From NCBI GenBank assembly GCA_008508345.1, contig QNGE01000995.1, forward strand, positions 1 through 64,000: a stretch of DNA of 64,000 nt. The letters run 5' to 3'. The stretch comes from Paragonimus westermani (lineage: Eukaryota > Platyhelminthes > Trematoda > Plagiorchiida > Troglotrematidae). The notes below the pieces were generated by a model. The model worked only from the letters and a program-made list of their open reading frames with translations. It searched no databases and was not told the DNA's origin. Each line of letters begins with the position of its first letter. The first letter of the stretch is position 1. The position numbers were made by a program, and so were the translations under genes. Positions 24,501 to 38,900 of this stretch are shown here, in pieces.

Positions 24501-26883
24501 AAACAATAGGCTCGCAGGTGTTTGCCAGTACAGCAGAAGTAACACTTGTTGTTTCCGGCAACAGATATTTTGTTTTCAGACTGTAGAGGTGAGTAAACAG
24601 AATCGCCGAATGGTATGGGTTTCTCCACAGATGCTGTAAAACGCAGAGCCGGTGTATTTTATTGGTCGCTGAATAAACATTTCTAAAGCGCAAGCTTGGT
24701 TATAGGCAGTTTCAAGCTAGTGTAAGTCACTCTTTAAGGGTCACTGTAGTGTGCTGTTACACCGCAAACGGCCGATAAAGACCTTTGTTGGTGGCGTCAT
24801 TATGTTTTTCAGAAGAAACGAATTTGAAATTGCAGTCTGACATTTTCTCTTTCCCGACTTGTTTGATGGGAAGTCGGCCGGTCTGCTTTTTATGTCTGCT
24901 AGGTGTCATTTTTAATTTTTATTCACATTGCCTAGAGTATTGACATGGTTGACTCAAAGATGGGGCACTGGGCAGCATACTCGTACACTGACGGAGATAA
25001 GTCGCAAACTTGGATATCCAATACGTTATGTTCAAGTGCACTCGTAATGGTAAGGTTTGTAAAAATTTTGTACTAATTAGACTATTACTTCTAGGCTTTT
25101 GTTGAACTCGGATCGACACCAGATTGAGCTGATCGTAAGGGTGGCTTTATCTCGACAAACCGCTAATTGTCCGCGGTTTTAGTTCAGTGTAAATGAGAGC
25201 GGATTTCACAACTTTCACCCTCCGTCATCTGGTTAGGTTGGACCACTTCAGAATATAACCCACTGGATGTAGACTAGCATGCACGAACAACAGCAACGTT
25301 AGTGGTGAAATACGGTCTAGGATTTCAAGTGTGACTGATTTTCGATACTACATCATCTGTGCATCGAATCCGTATGGCGTGAATGTTAAACTACGGGTGG
25401 CAGATATATTCTGCAATGTTTACGAACATTCAGCATTTACATGTGGGAGATGTGAGACTATTCATCAGTACCCATACACTGTTGTGATTTTTGATGGCTG
25501 AAATTCACCTGGTGTAAATCTTCCACACAGCGTAATCCAGAAGTTGGTCACATGCTGAACAATCCCGAGCTTTTACGACAATCCATGGAGATCGCTCGCA
25601 ATCCGGCAATGATGCAAGAGATGGCACGAAACTACGACCGAGCTCTCTCCAACTTGGAGGCCGTTCCTGGCGGGATGAATCACTTGCAGCGTATTTTTCG
25701 CGATATCCAGGAGCCGTTGATGGACGCTGCGGCTAGTATGAGATCCGGAGAGAACACAGAGACCCCAACTTCCAATCCTTTTGCAGATTTGGCCGGTAAT
25801 TTATATACCAGCATTATTGTCACTTTGAACATTTTCCTGGTGTCTGCTTTTGTGCAAGTTGACATGTGAGTGGTTTGGCTGTGTCTAATTGTTTACTAGA
25901 CCACTCTGAGGTCAGTTTCGTAATCGAAGGCACCTGGGCATTATCACTTTGTGCTTTTCAGGGCTCGAGTAGCCGCTTTTACTGTCGGTGGACAAGCGGG
26001 TATTCCGGTTGCCCAACTTGATGTTCACTTCAGACAACGGCTATCGCAGACGTTCGTGTTTGTTTTCAGGCTGCGACAACTGACGGTACGCACTTCAGTT
26101 ATCCAATGTCAACGTTGCACAAAGTCGAGTGAAAATTGGTCGCTGTTTGACTATCAGCCATATTTTACAGTTTTCTTTTGGTCACATTCTCTTCTGTTTT
26201 GCGTTGAATCAGGTGTCCGTCGTGCAGCCCCGACTAACGAGCCAATGCCAAACCCTTGGGCTCCTGCCACATCACCTGGTTCCGATTCTGCGAATGTCAC
26301 CACTGCTCCTAGTGCTCCTGCTAGTGGCCAGAACACCGATTTGATGCAAAATATGCTTAATCAACTGTCCTCGCGCCCCGAATTATTTTCAAATGCATTC
26401 CAGGTGTGTTATTCCTTACCGTTTCTTCATCCGTAAAGTGGGCTTTTATCATGTTAGGTGAAACCAGGATGTAGAACCTCTTAGAATGATAGGTGGAGAT
26501 TATCGAGCCAGTTCATAAAGATTCGTACTTTCGTCCTCTGTTAAATTTCCACTCTTCTAATGTGGTACTCAGACTGCTGCCAAGGTTTCGCTGTCCTACT
26601 TTCCACTGTTAGCTGTGCCATAGCTACATTACGGAATCATGCGTACGCCACTGAAATAAAGGAAAGTGAGTAGCGCTCTCCGATTATCTCCTGGTTGCTT
26701 GGTTTATTCATCTAAAACCTTTTGTGTAATGCCTAAATCCACTAAAATTGCATTGATCCAGATGATTTTCATCATGCTGTACCGTTCTAGGTGCAAAGAT
26801 ACCCGCGCACACAGTGCTTTTCCAACTGACTGTCGTTGATTATCGTCATCATCATAACTGTCCTCGAAACGTTCTGAACTTTT

Positions 26884-26921
<38 letters not shown>

Positions 26922-29900
26922 GCACTTATAAAGAAATGACCGCGTGAAGTGGCAAACGTATCGCAGTCCAACGGCCTTTGGTTGATGCAGCTGGAAACGG
27001 TGTTTGATCGACATCCCGACATTACTGTTATATTTGGTTAATTTATCTTTTTCAGTTAAATTTCAGTTATGCTGGAAGCATCCAAACTGTTGTCAACTGT
27101 ACTTAAAAAAATAATAATGCCACTGAAAGTCTTGTTAGGTTTCGCTTTTCCAACCTGATCCCTGTTTGAGGTCTTTGACGTGGGCAAAGCCTTATTGCAC
27201 TTGATGAACGATTTTCAAGCCGCATGTCGAGCCGCAGGCTTACCTCTTGTAAATACATTAACGATCGTGTGTTCAATACACAAATATGACAAATAGGGGA
27301 GAGCTGACATGTGAACATTTAGTTTCTGCAAAACGCTGAATACGTATGATGTGTAGTGAGTGAAATAACCCTAAGATGGTTCGTTAGGACGTTCGTCAGA
27401 ATTGTATTCGGGTAACTTTGTAAGAGCTGTTCCTATCATTACAACCTTTAGGAAGTTCACTAACAAGCAGAAATGGGTAGTAACATTAGCACGCTACTGA
27501 ATAAACCGTGTAATTTAGGATTGCGTGAAACCAAACCAAGAAAATGCTCGAATTTAGAAGGGAGTTGCTTAATTTAGGCGGATTAACTTGGATTGGGAGG
27601 CGCGCCAGCAAAATTTTTTTCCACTGTGGGGTAGGAAATCTGTACGTTTGACAGCGTGCGTATTATTTGCAGGCTGTCTTGACATCCTTCATCCTGACGT
27701 TTTGGGAAATTCTGTTTTGGATTTTACTAGTGGCTCTTTTAATTATCTTGCATATCTCGTCACTTGGATTCAACTAATCCATGACAACATAATCAGCACG
27801 TTTGAAGAGAAATGCTTCGACAAACGGACAAAAACAAAGACCGAAAAGTATGAAGACGATATGGGTATGGGTCGCTACGGGTATTAGAAGTTAAGGACGA
27901 TACGCTGCCAAACAGGATGTGACGTACATTCGGTTGCTTAGGTTAGTTCGGTCCAACGGAAATGGTTGAAACCAGGAAGTACTGACTGTTTTTCTTTGTT
28001 GTGTTTATAGGTGCCTTATGTGCAGGCGATGTTGGAAGCAATGAGTGCGGATCCCACGGTTATGGAAAGTCTGATCATGAACAACCCCATGATTGCCAGC
28101 GTTGAACCCGGTGTGCGAGATCGGATGCGCCAAATGGTCCCTCAGTTGGTCAACCAGCTCGGTCAGCCGGAGTTTGTGAACATGCTACGCAATCCTCGAG
28201 CCTTACAGGTATGTTGCAGTTTGTTAAAGCCATTGGTACTGCTACTACGGACAACAGGACCATGTAAAACCAAGGTTTTGTGTGTGTATAAACGCGCGTT
28301 CAGGAGAAGTTTTCAGGAGTAACGACCTCAACTATGTGGCGTGCATTCTAAATAGGGGTTGCCTTTGCCTTTGCTCTTTCGTACAGTTGACCTTGACTGT
28401 CCATCTGCGAAGCTGTCAATGACGCGGATGACACATTCATCCTTGATACATACATACATGCATCCATAATACTTTAGAAGCTTAGTTAGTTGGCTTTTTG
28501 CTTCCACTGTGTTGTTACCGCATCTCGCAGTGTACAATCTTGATCGGCAGATTTAGGACCACCTACCAAAAACGCAGTCGGGTCGCTGCCCCGGTTTACC
28601 GCGTGTCGGCACTGTTCAGGGTAGTTGGTGTCATTAGTGAAAGCTTTGAACTGTTATCTCACTCAGTGTAGATGACCGAAAATTCGCCTGTGCTTGAACC
28701 AATTGGTAATGGTTCCATTATCCAAGAATGGAGTCAAGGGGATCTTTCGGGAGACAGCCGTTTTGGAAAGATGAGCAGAATTTCCTTGTGGATATGGATG
28801 TATTGATCAAATTTCACCTGCTAATCAACTTCTGGGGGAGTGTCATACGTACATTTGATCAACAGTTGCCGTTTTTAGCGATTGTAAAGAAGCGTTCAGC
28901 TCGATGGGTCTATTACCACTTCTAGCTACCTAAACGCAGAGATACACTATAAATTTGTCAACAAATCATCAGTGCTTCATTTCCACACTTCAACTCAGGT
29001 TTGGCTCTGCAGTGAACTGTCCAACAACTCCAGTGCTAAGAATTACGCACCTTTTGAAAGATTTTGTCAATTTTCATACAATACGGACTATGTTAGACGT
29101 TATCTCGTGCTCTGATAACTACTTCGGAATGAGCTTTGTAGGCTGAAAATGCAAACTACTTCCACAAGGCTGTCGTGATTACGTAAATTTAGCTTTGGAT
29201 TATAAAGTCGTGGGGCTTAATGATCGGTGTATGCGCTGTGTAAGTTGGGTCGACAGCGGTGGAAGTATCGGGAAGGAAATGGGAGGTTCTGTCTCAAATT
29301 TGGACTATTATCTTCAAGTTTTAGACATTTCCCCGCTTTAGAAAGATATCTATCTGACGCCTAATGATCACTTTCCTGGGACGACTGTAGAAGCCATATT
29401 GCGGTGGATTGTCAGGTTGGAGGTGCGAGTTTTCGAACGCTAGGCCGAATACCTCAACGCGGGGGGGGGGAGAGATACGTTCAAAAGCCTGCTGCGACCG
29501 GATCAAGAACAACGTGCGCGGCCGGATGAGTCATCGCTCGACTGGATCGGACCAACGGGCGAGGCAGGGCAGGCGAAATACGACAGACGACCAGATCGGA
29601 GGCGTGGGTTTTCCAACATTTAAAGGAACATCTCGACATGATGTTGGAATACGGTCAAGGCCAACACTGGGTGGATGGCGGACAGCACGAGCAGCCGGAC
29701 GAGCCATCGCGCAAGGAAATCCGACAAACAGACGAGGGATGGCAAGCGGAAAACCCCCCGATAGAAGGCGCCGATCACACACGTAAACCGGTCAGAAGTG
29801 CACACAGCGTGAGAACGGAAACCGGGGTGGGGTGTTGCGGGTTGAAATTATGACTCCTAAACAAGAGAGCGCGCGTTGCATGGGACTGGCGATTTGGACA

Positions 29901-32900
29901 ATAAAGATCGTGCTTTATTGGACGCCTTCTCGCTACAATATTACCTTACAGCTGTGAAGTTTGACCACTCAGAGTAGAGGAAATGAAGCGTCTTCAGCTA
30001 CTTGATCGTTGATTTCCGCGTTCGGTTGCTTATAGCGGATGGAACTAACCGGGAAGCAGCGATAAGGTAAAGAAGCGGACATTTATTGATGATTTTCAAG
30101 CCAGATCTCTGAGTATTAATGGGTTATGCACTAAAGATGCCAGCTTACTCTGGGCAATTTTTGATGAGGTCGCGACCCACCGGCATCAGCAGGTGCGAGG
30201 TGGAGACGTAATGAGCTGGCGTAGTGAGAAGGAGTCTTTCAATATAGGATCTGTCACTTTAGGTCGGGTTCGTCTCCCGGGCAACCTAAGTGGCATGACT
30301 GTTGCTGTTGTTGAGCTGTGAGTGTAATTACAGAAATAGGCCAGTAAAAACCGCAGTGGAGCTTGCTGACGTCGGTTCAATGTCACTTACAGCTTAGTAA
30401 CTTGAATGTTTGAGTTCTGACATAAAGACAGTGCTTAGGTCTTCTCCATCTCTCTTCTCATTTAAAACTTGTTTCTCCTCTGTTTCGTTGTGAACCACTA
30501 ATTTATTGTTCTGTGATGGCGATAGTGATGACGTTACCCGCTAGATTACGTCCCTCTTCTGAGTCGGATTCTCCCTACTTGGAGATATCAGTGAGTCAGA
30601 ATCAGTAACATGATGGTTGCTGCTGTTCAACTGAATTGTTTGCGAAGTAGGAGGTGTGCAATTGAGACAGTGAACTCGGATCTAGCCTCACTTATAATCT
30701 GAGCGTTTGGTTGCGAGACGTAGTTACTTTGATGTTCGTTTAAGTTTTAGTAAGTTTTTATGAACTACTCTATATTCTTCCCCTCTTACCCCATACATTT
30801 GGATCGTGCCATTTTTTCCATTTTTTCCTTGGGCACCGACGTCAGTCACTACTGTGGCTATATCTCTCACGCACTGTTGAATATCTTTTAAATATCTTTT
30901 GCTCCTGCTGACCAGGCAAGGAATCTTAGATGTCATTTCGTCACGTTTACTAACATTCGATGAGAAACTTTGTACCAGCTACCAATTCTTTATGTTCTTC
31001 AGGCTATGATGCAGATTCAACAGGGCCTCCAAATACTACAACAGGAAGCCCCTGGTGTACTTACTGGTTTGGGTATGTCTTCGCCACCGACGCAACCAAG
31101 TTCCACTCCGGCATCTGCAGAAGCAGTAACTGACAATACTCCGACTATGGCAACTACCGTGGGAAACACAGCTGCAAGTGCAACTACTGTACCTACTTCA
31201 GTCAATCAGACTGAGCTGGCTACCCTGCTGGCCAGTATGCTCAACGTTATGTCTAGCACCAATGCCGGTTCCACTGGTGTACCAACTTTTGGAGATGTGC
31301 TACGATCCCCCCAAACGAACCCTCTTAGTGCGGTAAGTGATTATTGAATTCATCCCTTTTAAAGAAGCTGTGACCAAGAGAAGGCGCTCTAAAGATATCG
31401 TTTAGGAATCTATCCAGCATTGAAAATTCAATGTGAGCGGTATGTTTTTCAGGGACTTCTTTTCAATTGATTTCTGTTAATTCTGGATTTTACGCTTATG
31501 TAATGCCATCCGTATCTCGTTAAACGCGGTGACTTCGATTTGAATGAAGACCGAGAATAACTTGAGACGTCTAACTACAGATCCGCGTACTCACTTTCTC
31601 AAGAGGTGGCCACATCTTCCAAAGTACTCCACCTTTAGTGTTCCCGACCCATTCCCATCATTCATAGCTCAGGTTGGATGATGATGATGCCCGTCTAAAG
31701 AAGCCTCTTTTGAATTGATTTTTTTGACTTTACTTTTCATGTCGGTGATGTACCTCTGGAGTTATCACTCACTCGAATTTGCAGGAAAGTGCCAAACTCA
31801 AAATGTTTCGAAAGTCAAGTTCCTTATCTGACTTTCAAAACCTAAAAGAACAGAGGCATAATGCAGCAACCGGTAAATGACGATTGACGTGACGCCATAT
31901 GGCCGGAATCACTGGTGTCGATAGTTCCTAACAGAACAAATGTCCCCACTTCTATCGGAAACAGTGAACTTTGTGTCCAATGTTAACTTGCTTCCCTAAA
32001 CCATTCAACCGGTAAATCCTTATGGGAGTTTGTATTTAAAACAGGGGACACCAATAAAGATGTTGGTGATCGGTCGCTTGAATTGCCCACAACGTTCAAT
32101 CGTACTGGTTTGGTCAACACATGCAAACGAAATGACATCCCACTCGGGACTAGATTGCTGAGTCGCGGTCGTACTGTGCGATGAATGTGTGCGTGTGTTA
32201 CGTCACCGATATTCGGTCATCTTTCCTCCATTCAAATGACAAATTTTGTCTCGATTTTTCTGCTATGGTCATTGGTTACGGTCCGAGACAACTCTGCATT
32301 TGCCATCTCATCGCCCAATCCTCATCTTCATCAACTGGGACACACGTATGCCTGCTTGGGATTCCGATGCTGCTTGAATGTTATAATATTCCCAAGAATA
32401 CTGAAAGTTACTAAGCCCATTTCCTTGCCCTCCCTCCAAAATAAGTCCTTACTAGTGGTTAAGCCAGATTGATCAGTTCTACTTGAACGTCTGAACGCAT
32501 GTTTGCCACGTGTGATAGGCTGTTCCCCATCAACATCCAATGCAGATGATCCAACTTCCACTCCATCTCGTATACCACATGCTAACGATTTGCAAAGTAG
32601 GCTTGGTTTCCACACCTGCCCTAAGTAGAGCGTGCGTATATGGACAGCTATCTGGAACACTCCCCGCTTCACGTGACGCCCGAAAAGGGCGCTCAGTCTC
32701 CGCCTTTCTCTCAAATTGTGTAACGATAGTTTCCTAGAGGGTGCATTTTACCAAGCAGTAAGCTGACCGATATTGAGTATACGGATGACGGCATATATAT
32801 ATATATAAAGGTGAATAACGGAAACTTAGTTTGAGGAATACAGTTGGTCACAATTTAGTCGTCGATTATAACTATCCTTAGTCATCGTTAACGGCGTTGC

Positions 32901-35900
32901 CATTTGTTGCCGTATGCGCTCCAGCCAAGAGTCAAAAGTATTCATACTGAAGGAATCTATAACGTCAAAACTTTCATGCCTCGTACCTAAGCCATCAGAT
33001 TGTTGCTTCATGCCTAGTTCGACACACAACCTAGCTGTTGCAAATCCCCAGAACGTTACGCTAGACCGATGTTAGGAGGCAAACTCACCAAAACATCGGT
33101 GACGGTTGAGGAAACCAGTCGTCATTTCAAACCATCCAGGGCCGTGGTGACGGCTGACGAAATCAGACAGCAACAAAGCACTGGGACGGGGGGCACGTCG
33201 GACCGACAAGCAGGATACGTGCAAGTGAGTGGGGTGTGTGTGTCACGCCAACCCGAGAAACTAGCGCCTATGGATTTGGCCTTACTTGGCCACTTGGAAG
33301 CGAAGTGGCTTAGACAAGTAGACAGTGACTCATCGCCATTTCATGATATGTATTTACAGGCGTTTCATTCATTTGGTCGAACTGGTTTTCGGCAATACAG
33401 CGTGTTTACCGCAACCGTGTCTTTCTTGTCTCCGCACAAGTTAGACTAGGGGAAGCCGCATAGCAGGAACCCAGGTCTAGCAGTCAAGCAGTATTAGAAC
33501 GTTTGGCAAGGGAAAGGCGCGTTACATCAGTGGCGACAGAGGTCAAACCGAACCTAATAATGACCATCTCCGTGGAGCAGATGTAGGCGCTCCTTCAACA
33601 GCAGCAGAAGATTTTCGAGCAGTCACAGGCGAAGCTTATTGAAATGTTGACGCAGAAGTTTTCGAGTCAGTCATTGGGAGTTGCGAACCAGGACCAGTTA
33701 CCTACACCAGAATCGATGATCCAACAAGTCAGTGAATTCTATTTTGATGCTATCGGTGGAGTCACGCTTGATTCTTGGTTCCATAAATATGAAGATATTT
33801 TTCGTGTGGAGATGGCACAGCCTCCCGAATACAAGAAAGTCAGACTATTACTGAGGAGACTGGGCACAACAGAACATGAACGATTCGTGAATTTCATCTT
33901 GCCAAAACATCCCAGAGATTTAACCTTTGAAGAAACCACAAGGATGCTGTCACAGATTTTCGGTGAGCAATCATCTTTGTTCAATATTCCATATCATTGT
34001 CTGAACTTAACAAAGAATCCTAGCGATGACTGGATACAGTATGCAGCTAATGTCAATCGGGAATGCGAACGCGCCAAACTTCATAGCATGACGGACGACC
34101 AGTTCAGGTGTCTCATTTTTGTATGCGGCTTACATTCACCCCAGGACGCAGATATTCGGACCAGAATTTTGAACAAGATTGAACAGTGCCCAGATATCAC
34201 CCTACAGAGTGTCACAACAGAATGTCAGCGACTCGTTAACCTGAAACACGACACGGCAATGATTCAGCAGGCTACTTCATCGGGTCCTTCAGAAATGATT
34301 TATGCAGTCAGCAGCAAGAACACGACTAAAGAAACAAGCCGCCAGCCGGCAATAAATTCAAAACCACCATCAGCATGCTGGTATTGCAAAGAATGGCACT
34401 TTGCTCGTCTCTGTCCGTTCAAAAATCATATATGCAACAGATGTGGGAAAAGAGGTCACAAAGAAATATGCTGTCGCGCACTAGTGCAACCATCCCGACG
34501 TCAAAGAAACTTTCACAGGCGCCCGAAGTTCTCCCCCAGCAAGTCGAAGGCGGTCACCGCAACATTTAAAATTGATGGCGAATCCAGACGCAAGTACGTT
34601 ACTCTTTGCATTAATGGTGTGTCTACCCGCTTGCAATTAGACACTGCTTCTGATATCACATTGATTTCCCGTGATACATGGCGAAAGCTTGGGCGACCTC
34701 CATTGCTTCCAACGCATCATACGGCTCGGAACGCCTCGGGCAGAACCTTGAAGCTAGCCGGGGAAGTAACATGTGAGGTGACGTTTGGAGACAGCCGAAT
34801 CGAAGCCTGTTGTTTCGTCACAGATCATCCAGGTTTAGATCTACTGGGCCTTGATTGGATGGATGACTTGAAATTGCTAGATCAGTCAGTAAACAGCATA
34901 TGTGACCAAATGAAGATACACAGCCGGTCAGAAACTCCGCCTAGTCGCAATACACCAGGAGGAATCTCGCCAGCTGAATGTATGTTCGGACGGAAAATTC
35001 GCACAAGGTTCGACAATATCAGACCATCACCAGTCACATCCGCCAACGAAGTACACAGGGCAGGCTATGCACAATGCATACGGCGTTTCAATATTGGCGA
35101 CTCAGTGCTTGCACGAGACTTCCGAGGTCAAGATAAATGGACACCTGCAGTGATCTCAAAACGCAAGGGGAAGGTGATCTACGAAGTCATTGTCGGGGAA
35201 GACACCTGGAGGAGACATATCAACCAGTTACGGCGGAACCCTGGCTTACTTCCGAGCAAACCAGACTCAGCTTCATTACATTGGGACATTCTCTTGGACA
35301 CCTTCGATTTGGAAAAAAGGGCTGACGGGCCGCTGTCAATCATCAGCGAGACAACACCAGGCTCCTTTTCTCTTAGACGGTCCAAACGAACAAGGAAGCC
35401 CGTGAACCCCCTACAAGTGGATCCAAGATGTCAGTCCTATGATACATGCCGAAAAAGGGGAGCTGTTAGGAGGCAAACTCACCAAAACAATCTAGTCAGG
35501 ACATCGGTGACGGCTGAGGAAACCAGTCATCATTTCAAACCATCCAGGGCCGTGGTGACGGCTGACGAAATCAGACAGCAACAAAGCACTGGGACGGGGG
35601 GCACGTCGGACCGACAAGCAGGATACGTGCAAGTGAGTGGGGGGGGGTGTGTCACGCCAACCCGAGAAACTAGCGCCTATGGATTTGGCCTTACTTGGCC
35701 ACTTGGAAGCGAAGTGGCTTAGACAAGTAGACAGTGACTCATCGCCATTTCATGATATGTATTTACAGGCGTTTCATTCATCTGGTCGAACTGGTTTTCG
35801 GCAATACAGCGTGTTTACCGCAACCGTGTCTTTCTTGTCTCCGCACAAGTTAGACTAGGGGAAGCCGCATAGCAGGAACCCAGGTCTAGCAGTCAAGCAG

Positions 35901-38900
35901 TATTAGAACGTTTGGCAAGGGAAAGGCGCGTTACATCAACCGACCACGATATAGAGTTGTGCTGGACGGAATTAGAATTTCCTGCTATTGGTTAGGGATA
36001 ATGGAAAAACGTGGTCTCGAGAATAACACGACTGTCTTCGCCAGTTACTCTCAGGTCAAATTAAAAGATGCGAAAAGCCACTTTGTTTCACTTTGCATTG
36101 TACACCCAGTCCCTCAGAAAAGGTGGCCATGCCAACGTCAGTAGTGGCGTAATTTGGCAACTGCTACCCGGGCTGGAGATACCGGGTATGTGATTTCACT
36201 AAGCTTTCCACGTGGAACGAAACAAATTCCACCCCCGGCAGTTTAACGCTGAGCATGTTTGCATGTGCAAACCCAAACCAGTTATGTAACAATGCTTTTC
36301 CTTTGCTGGATAAAATGCTATTATCAATGGTTGTTTGCAACCTCCTAGTTTGTCATGGATGTTTTGAACTGTCCGTGAAGCATTACCGTTCTTGGAAATA
36401 TAAACTCGGGACTCATCGCTGGGCATTTCCACACATACCCACCCAGCGAACTCTTGAATAAGTGTGGGGCCGAACAGTTTTGTTCCATCCCACTTAGGAC
36501 GGTTGCAGTGGGTGGTAAGCAACTGTAAACACTGCCCTGATCCGCAGTATAACGGGAGACTGTTTCTTAGGTACCTCTTGTTAGACGGTCTTAAAGTGCT
36601 ACTCTGTCAGCTGAAACAAAGCCTCCGGAACGTCCGAACAAACAGTGCTCTTCAGCTTCCTAGGTGTTTGGTGATGTTTCGACGTTTGTCGTCTGCGAAC
36701 ATCTGGTCGACACAGACCCGATCGCGTCTGTCATACTGAATGTGCACCTAATCTTCGCTGTCACGTGAACCCTTAAGGTGCACCTTTAGGGTTCACGTGA
36801 CAACGAAGATTATGGCCTCCATCGAGTTTCGCCGTATCTGCCCGTCGTACGTCATCCGGAAAATTGGTGAGTTCACGGCAACCTTGAACATTGACCGTGT
36901 CTGGTCCAAGTCAAAGGCTGCAGCTATAGGCAACCGGAATTCTTGTCGAGCTTCCATCGGTGTTTGGGCCGGGTCTTGTAGTTTGGCAAGCACAAGGTAC
37001 TGTTGCGCTGCGAATAAGGAGGCGTAGGTCAAGGTGTTCAGAACCCCGAGTGCGTGTTTGAAAACTGAATAGCTATCGGTGGCGATGACTTTCAATGTAC
37101 ACAACCGCTCGGACTTGGTTGGTTGAAATGATGCCCCCGGGATATTTAAGGGCCTGTGCAACACACATTCGCTTTGCAATGTTTTACATACTGTCATAAC
37201 GACCGTTATTTTTGTGGAGAACTGCACGTTCGTAGATGGATTGCAATCTCACCAATGTAGCTTGCAAGCAGGTTGTTTAGGATGTCGTCAACATCACCAT
37301 AATCATAAACAGCAATCATCAGTGGTCTATTTTGATGCTTAACTACCACACAAACACGAAGGAGAAGAATGCAACCCCTGCGTAGTAAGGGAGAAGGATA
37401 AAGGAAGAAGACGGTAAGGGACCTAACTACTAAAAATAACTTCGTCTATATTCAAACAGTCAACATCAAGACGTCTCCTACACCTTGCAAACAAAACACC
37501 CGTGCTGTAAGTGGAAGTAAGGCGTCATCAGCAAGGCTTACGGCTTTCACTGCCTCGCGTCGTTAAGTGCACTCACATAACAGAAAACTCGGTTAAACAG
37601 CAACAACATTCACGCCAGTGGATTCGATCAGCCACCATATCAGTTAAAATCTCCAGCCACTGAATCTGTGAGTCGCGTGGTCCCTGACGTGGAAGACGAA
37701 CCCGATCTTCAGTGACCAGCCTCTACGTGAACGAATTCGTTTTCCTACGCTAGGTCACCATCTGTCCACTTTGTACATCAGCATCGGTAAAGGGTGCATG
37801 GTGTGGAGGCAGGCTAGTTGCCATCCTTCGTACATGATGTAACCATCTGAGTCTGTGCACTTGAGAGAATTGAACAGAACTCATTTAACAATCATCATGA
37901 AATACCCGCTTCCTAATCCCTTCACCACACACATGTTGGTACCACCCGATACGAGCGGTCGAACGCACACATCAGTGGTCAGATACCTGAAGACAGTTCA
38001 CGTCTCCTTCTGGGAGCGGCCAAGTTTCGTTGCTGTAAAGTAATACAACCCTCACTGTTGTCTTTAACTTGCGACCCTTGAACCTTGGAGAGATATCTCT
38101 CTGTCGCCGTGGGTGCCCCAGGTTAGGGCGTATCGTCCTAGCCTTGGAGATAAACACTTCTGTTTCATTCCCTACACCACTGCCGCGGTTGATGCAGCTT
38201 CCTATGTACGAGAACCGGTCAACAACCTCCACAACAATAGCTCTGTATAATCCTAGCAGTGTTACAGGAGCACTTAGCACTTTGAGGCTGCGATGCACAT
38301 TCCGGAGTACTTAGCAGAACGCGAGATGGCATCTAGCATTGTTTGTGCTGCATGGATTGTGCCGAACAGCAACACTCTATCGTCAGCATAACCAACGTCA
38401 GCCAATCTTTCACTAGGTAAAAGATCCAAGCGGGTATCTTGTGAATGTCGCAGACAGTCCTCGATTATTCATTGTTTCCATTATTTCGTCTGTGACGAAG
38501 TTGAAGAGAAATGATGGAAGTGGACAGCCTTGCCGTACGCCGCTCGTGGTGCTGATGCTGTCAGATATTTCACCATAAACCCTGACGTGAGCTGGTTTGT
38601 GGGAATGAAACATGGACAGTATGTTCACATACTTTGTCGATGCGTTCCTGCGTTTAATCGACTCTGGTAGTGTAGATCGATCCACAGAATCGGGCGCACC
38701 TTTGTAGTCGAGAGATACGGCAATTGTTGACCGGCGGTACGTGTGACGCTGCTCTGGGATTTGGCGAAGAGTGAAGATGTGATCTATACCTCTTCGTGCA
38801 GGGCTAACCGTGCGTGTTCTTCTTTGATGTTTATCTCCCGAGCTGCATTGTGTGGACGTAGTGTAATAGGAGAGTGACTGCCGCAGAAGAAAGTCCGAAG

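Larger units (their letters stand above)
33065..35943 (+). mobile_element. Non-autonomous Ty3/gypsy deletion element with LTRs and target duplication
   Basis: LTRs at 33070-33529 and 35464-35938 flank 1934 bp of internal sequence. The insertion is bounded by the 5-bp direct repeat ACCGA (33065-33069 and 35939-35943), so both ends are intact. Inside are a primer site, gag with two zinc knuckles, protease, and the far C-terminal part of integrase, all in one open frame; RT, RNase H and the integrase zinc and catalytic domains are absent. A polypurine run (AAAAAGGGGAGC) precedes the 3' LTR. LTRs differ by about three substitutions, one base in a G run and a 14-nt gap, so insertion is fairly recent. 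It lies in sense orientation in ubiquilin intron 9. Confidence 0.92.

Noticed and set aside
29409..29853. Arg/Gly-rich overlapping frames on both strands as genes
   Set aside because: Open in several frames at once because of GC-rich composition; low complexity and no domain.
33069..33449. 126-codon frame in the 5' LTR as a gene
   Set aside because: It is LTR sequence repeated at 35464-35858 and has no coding signature beyond being open.
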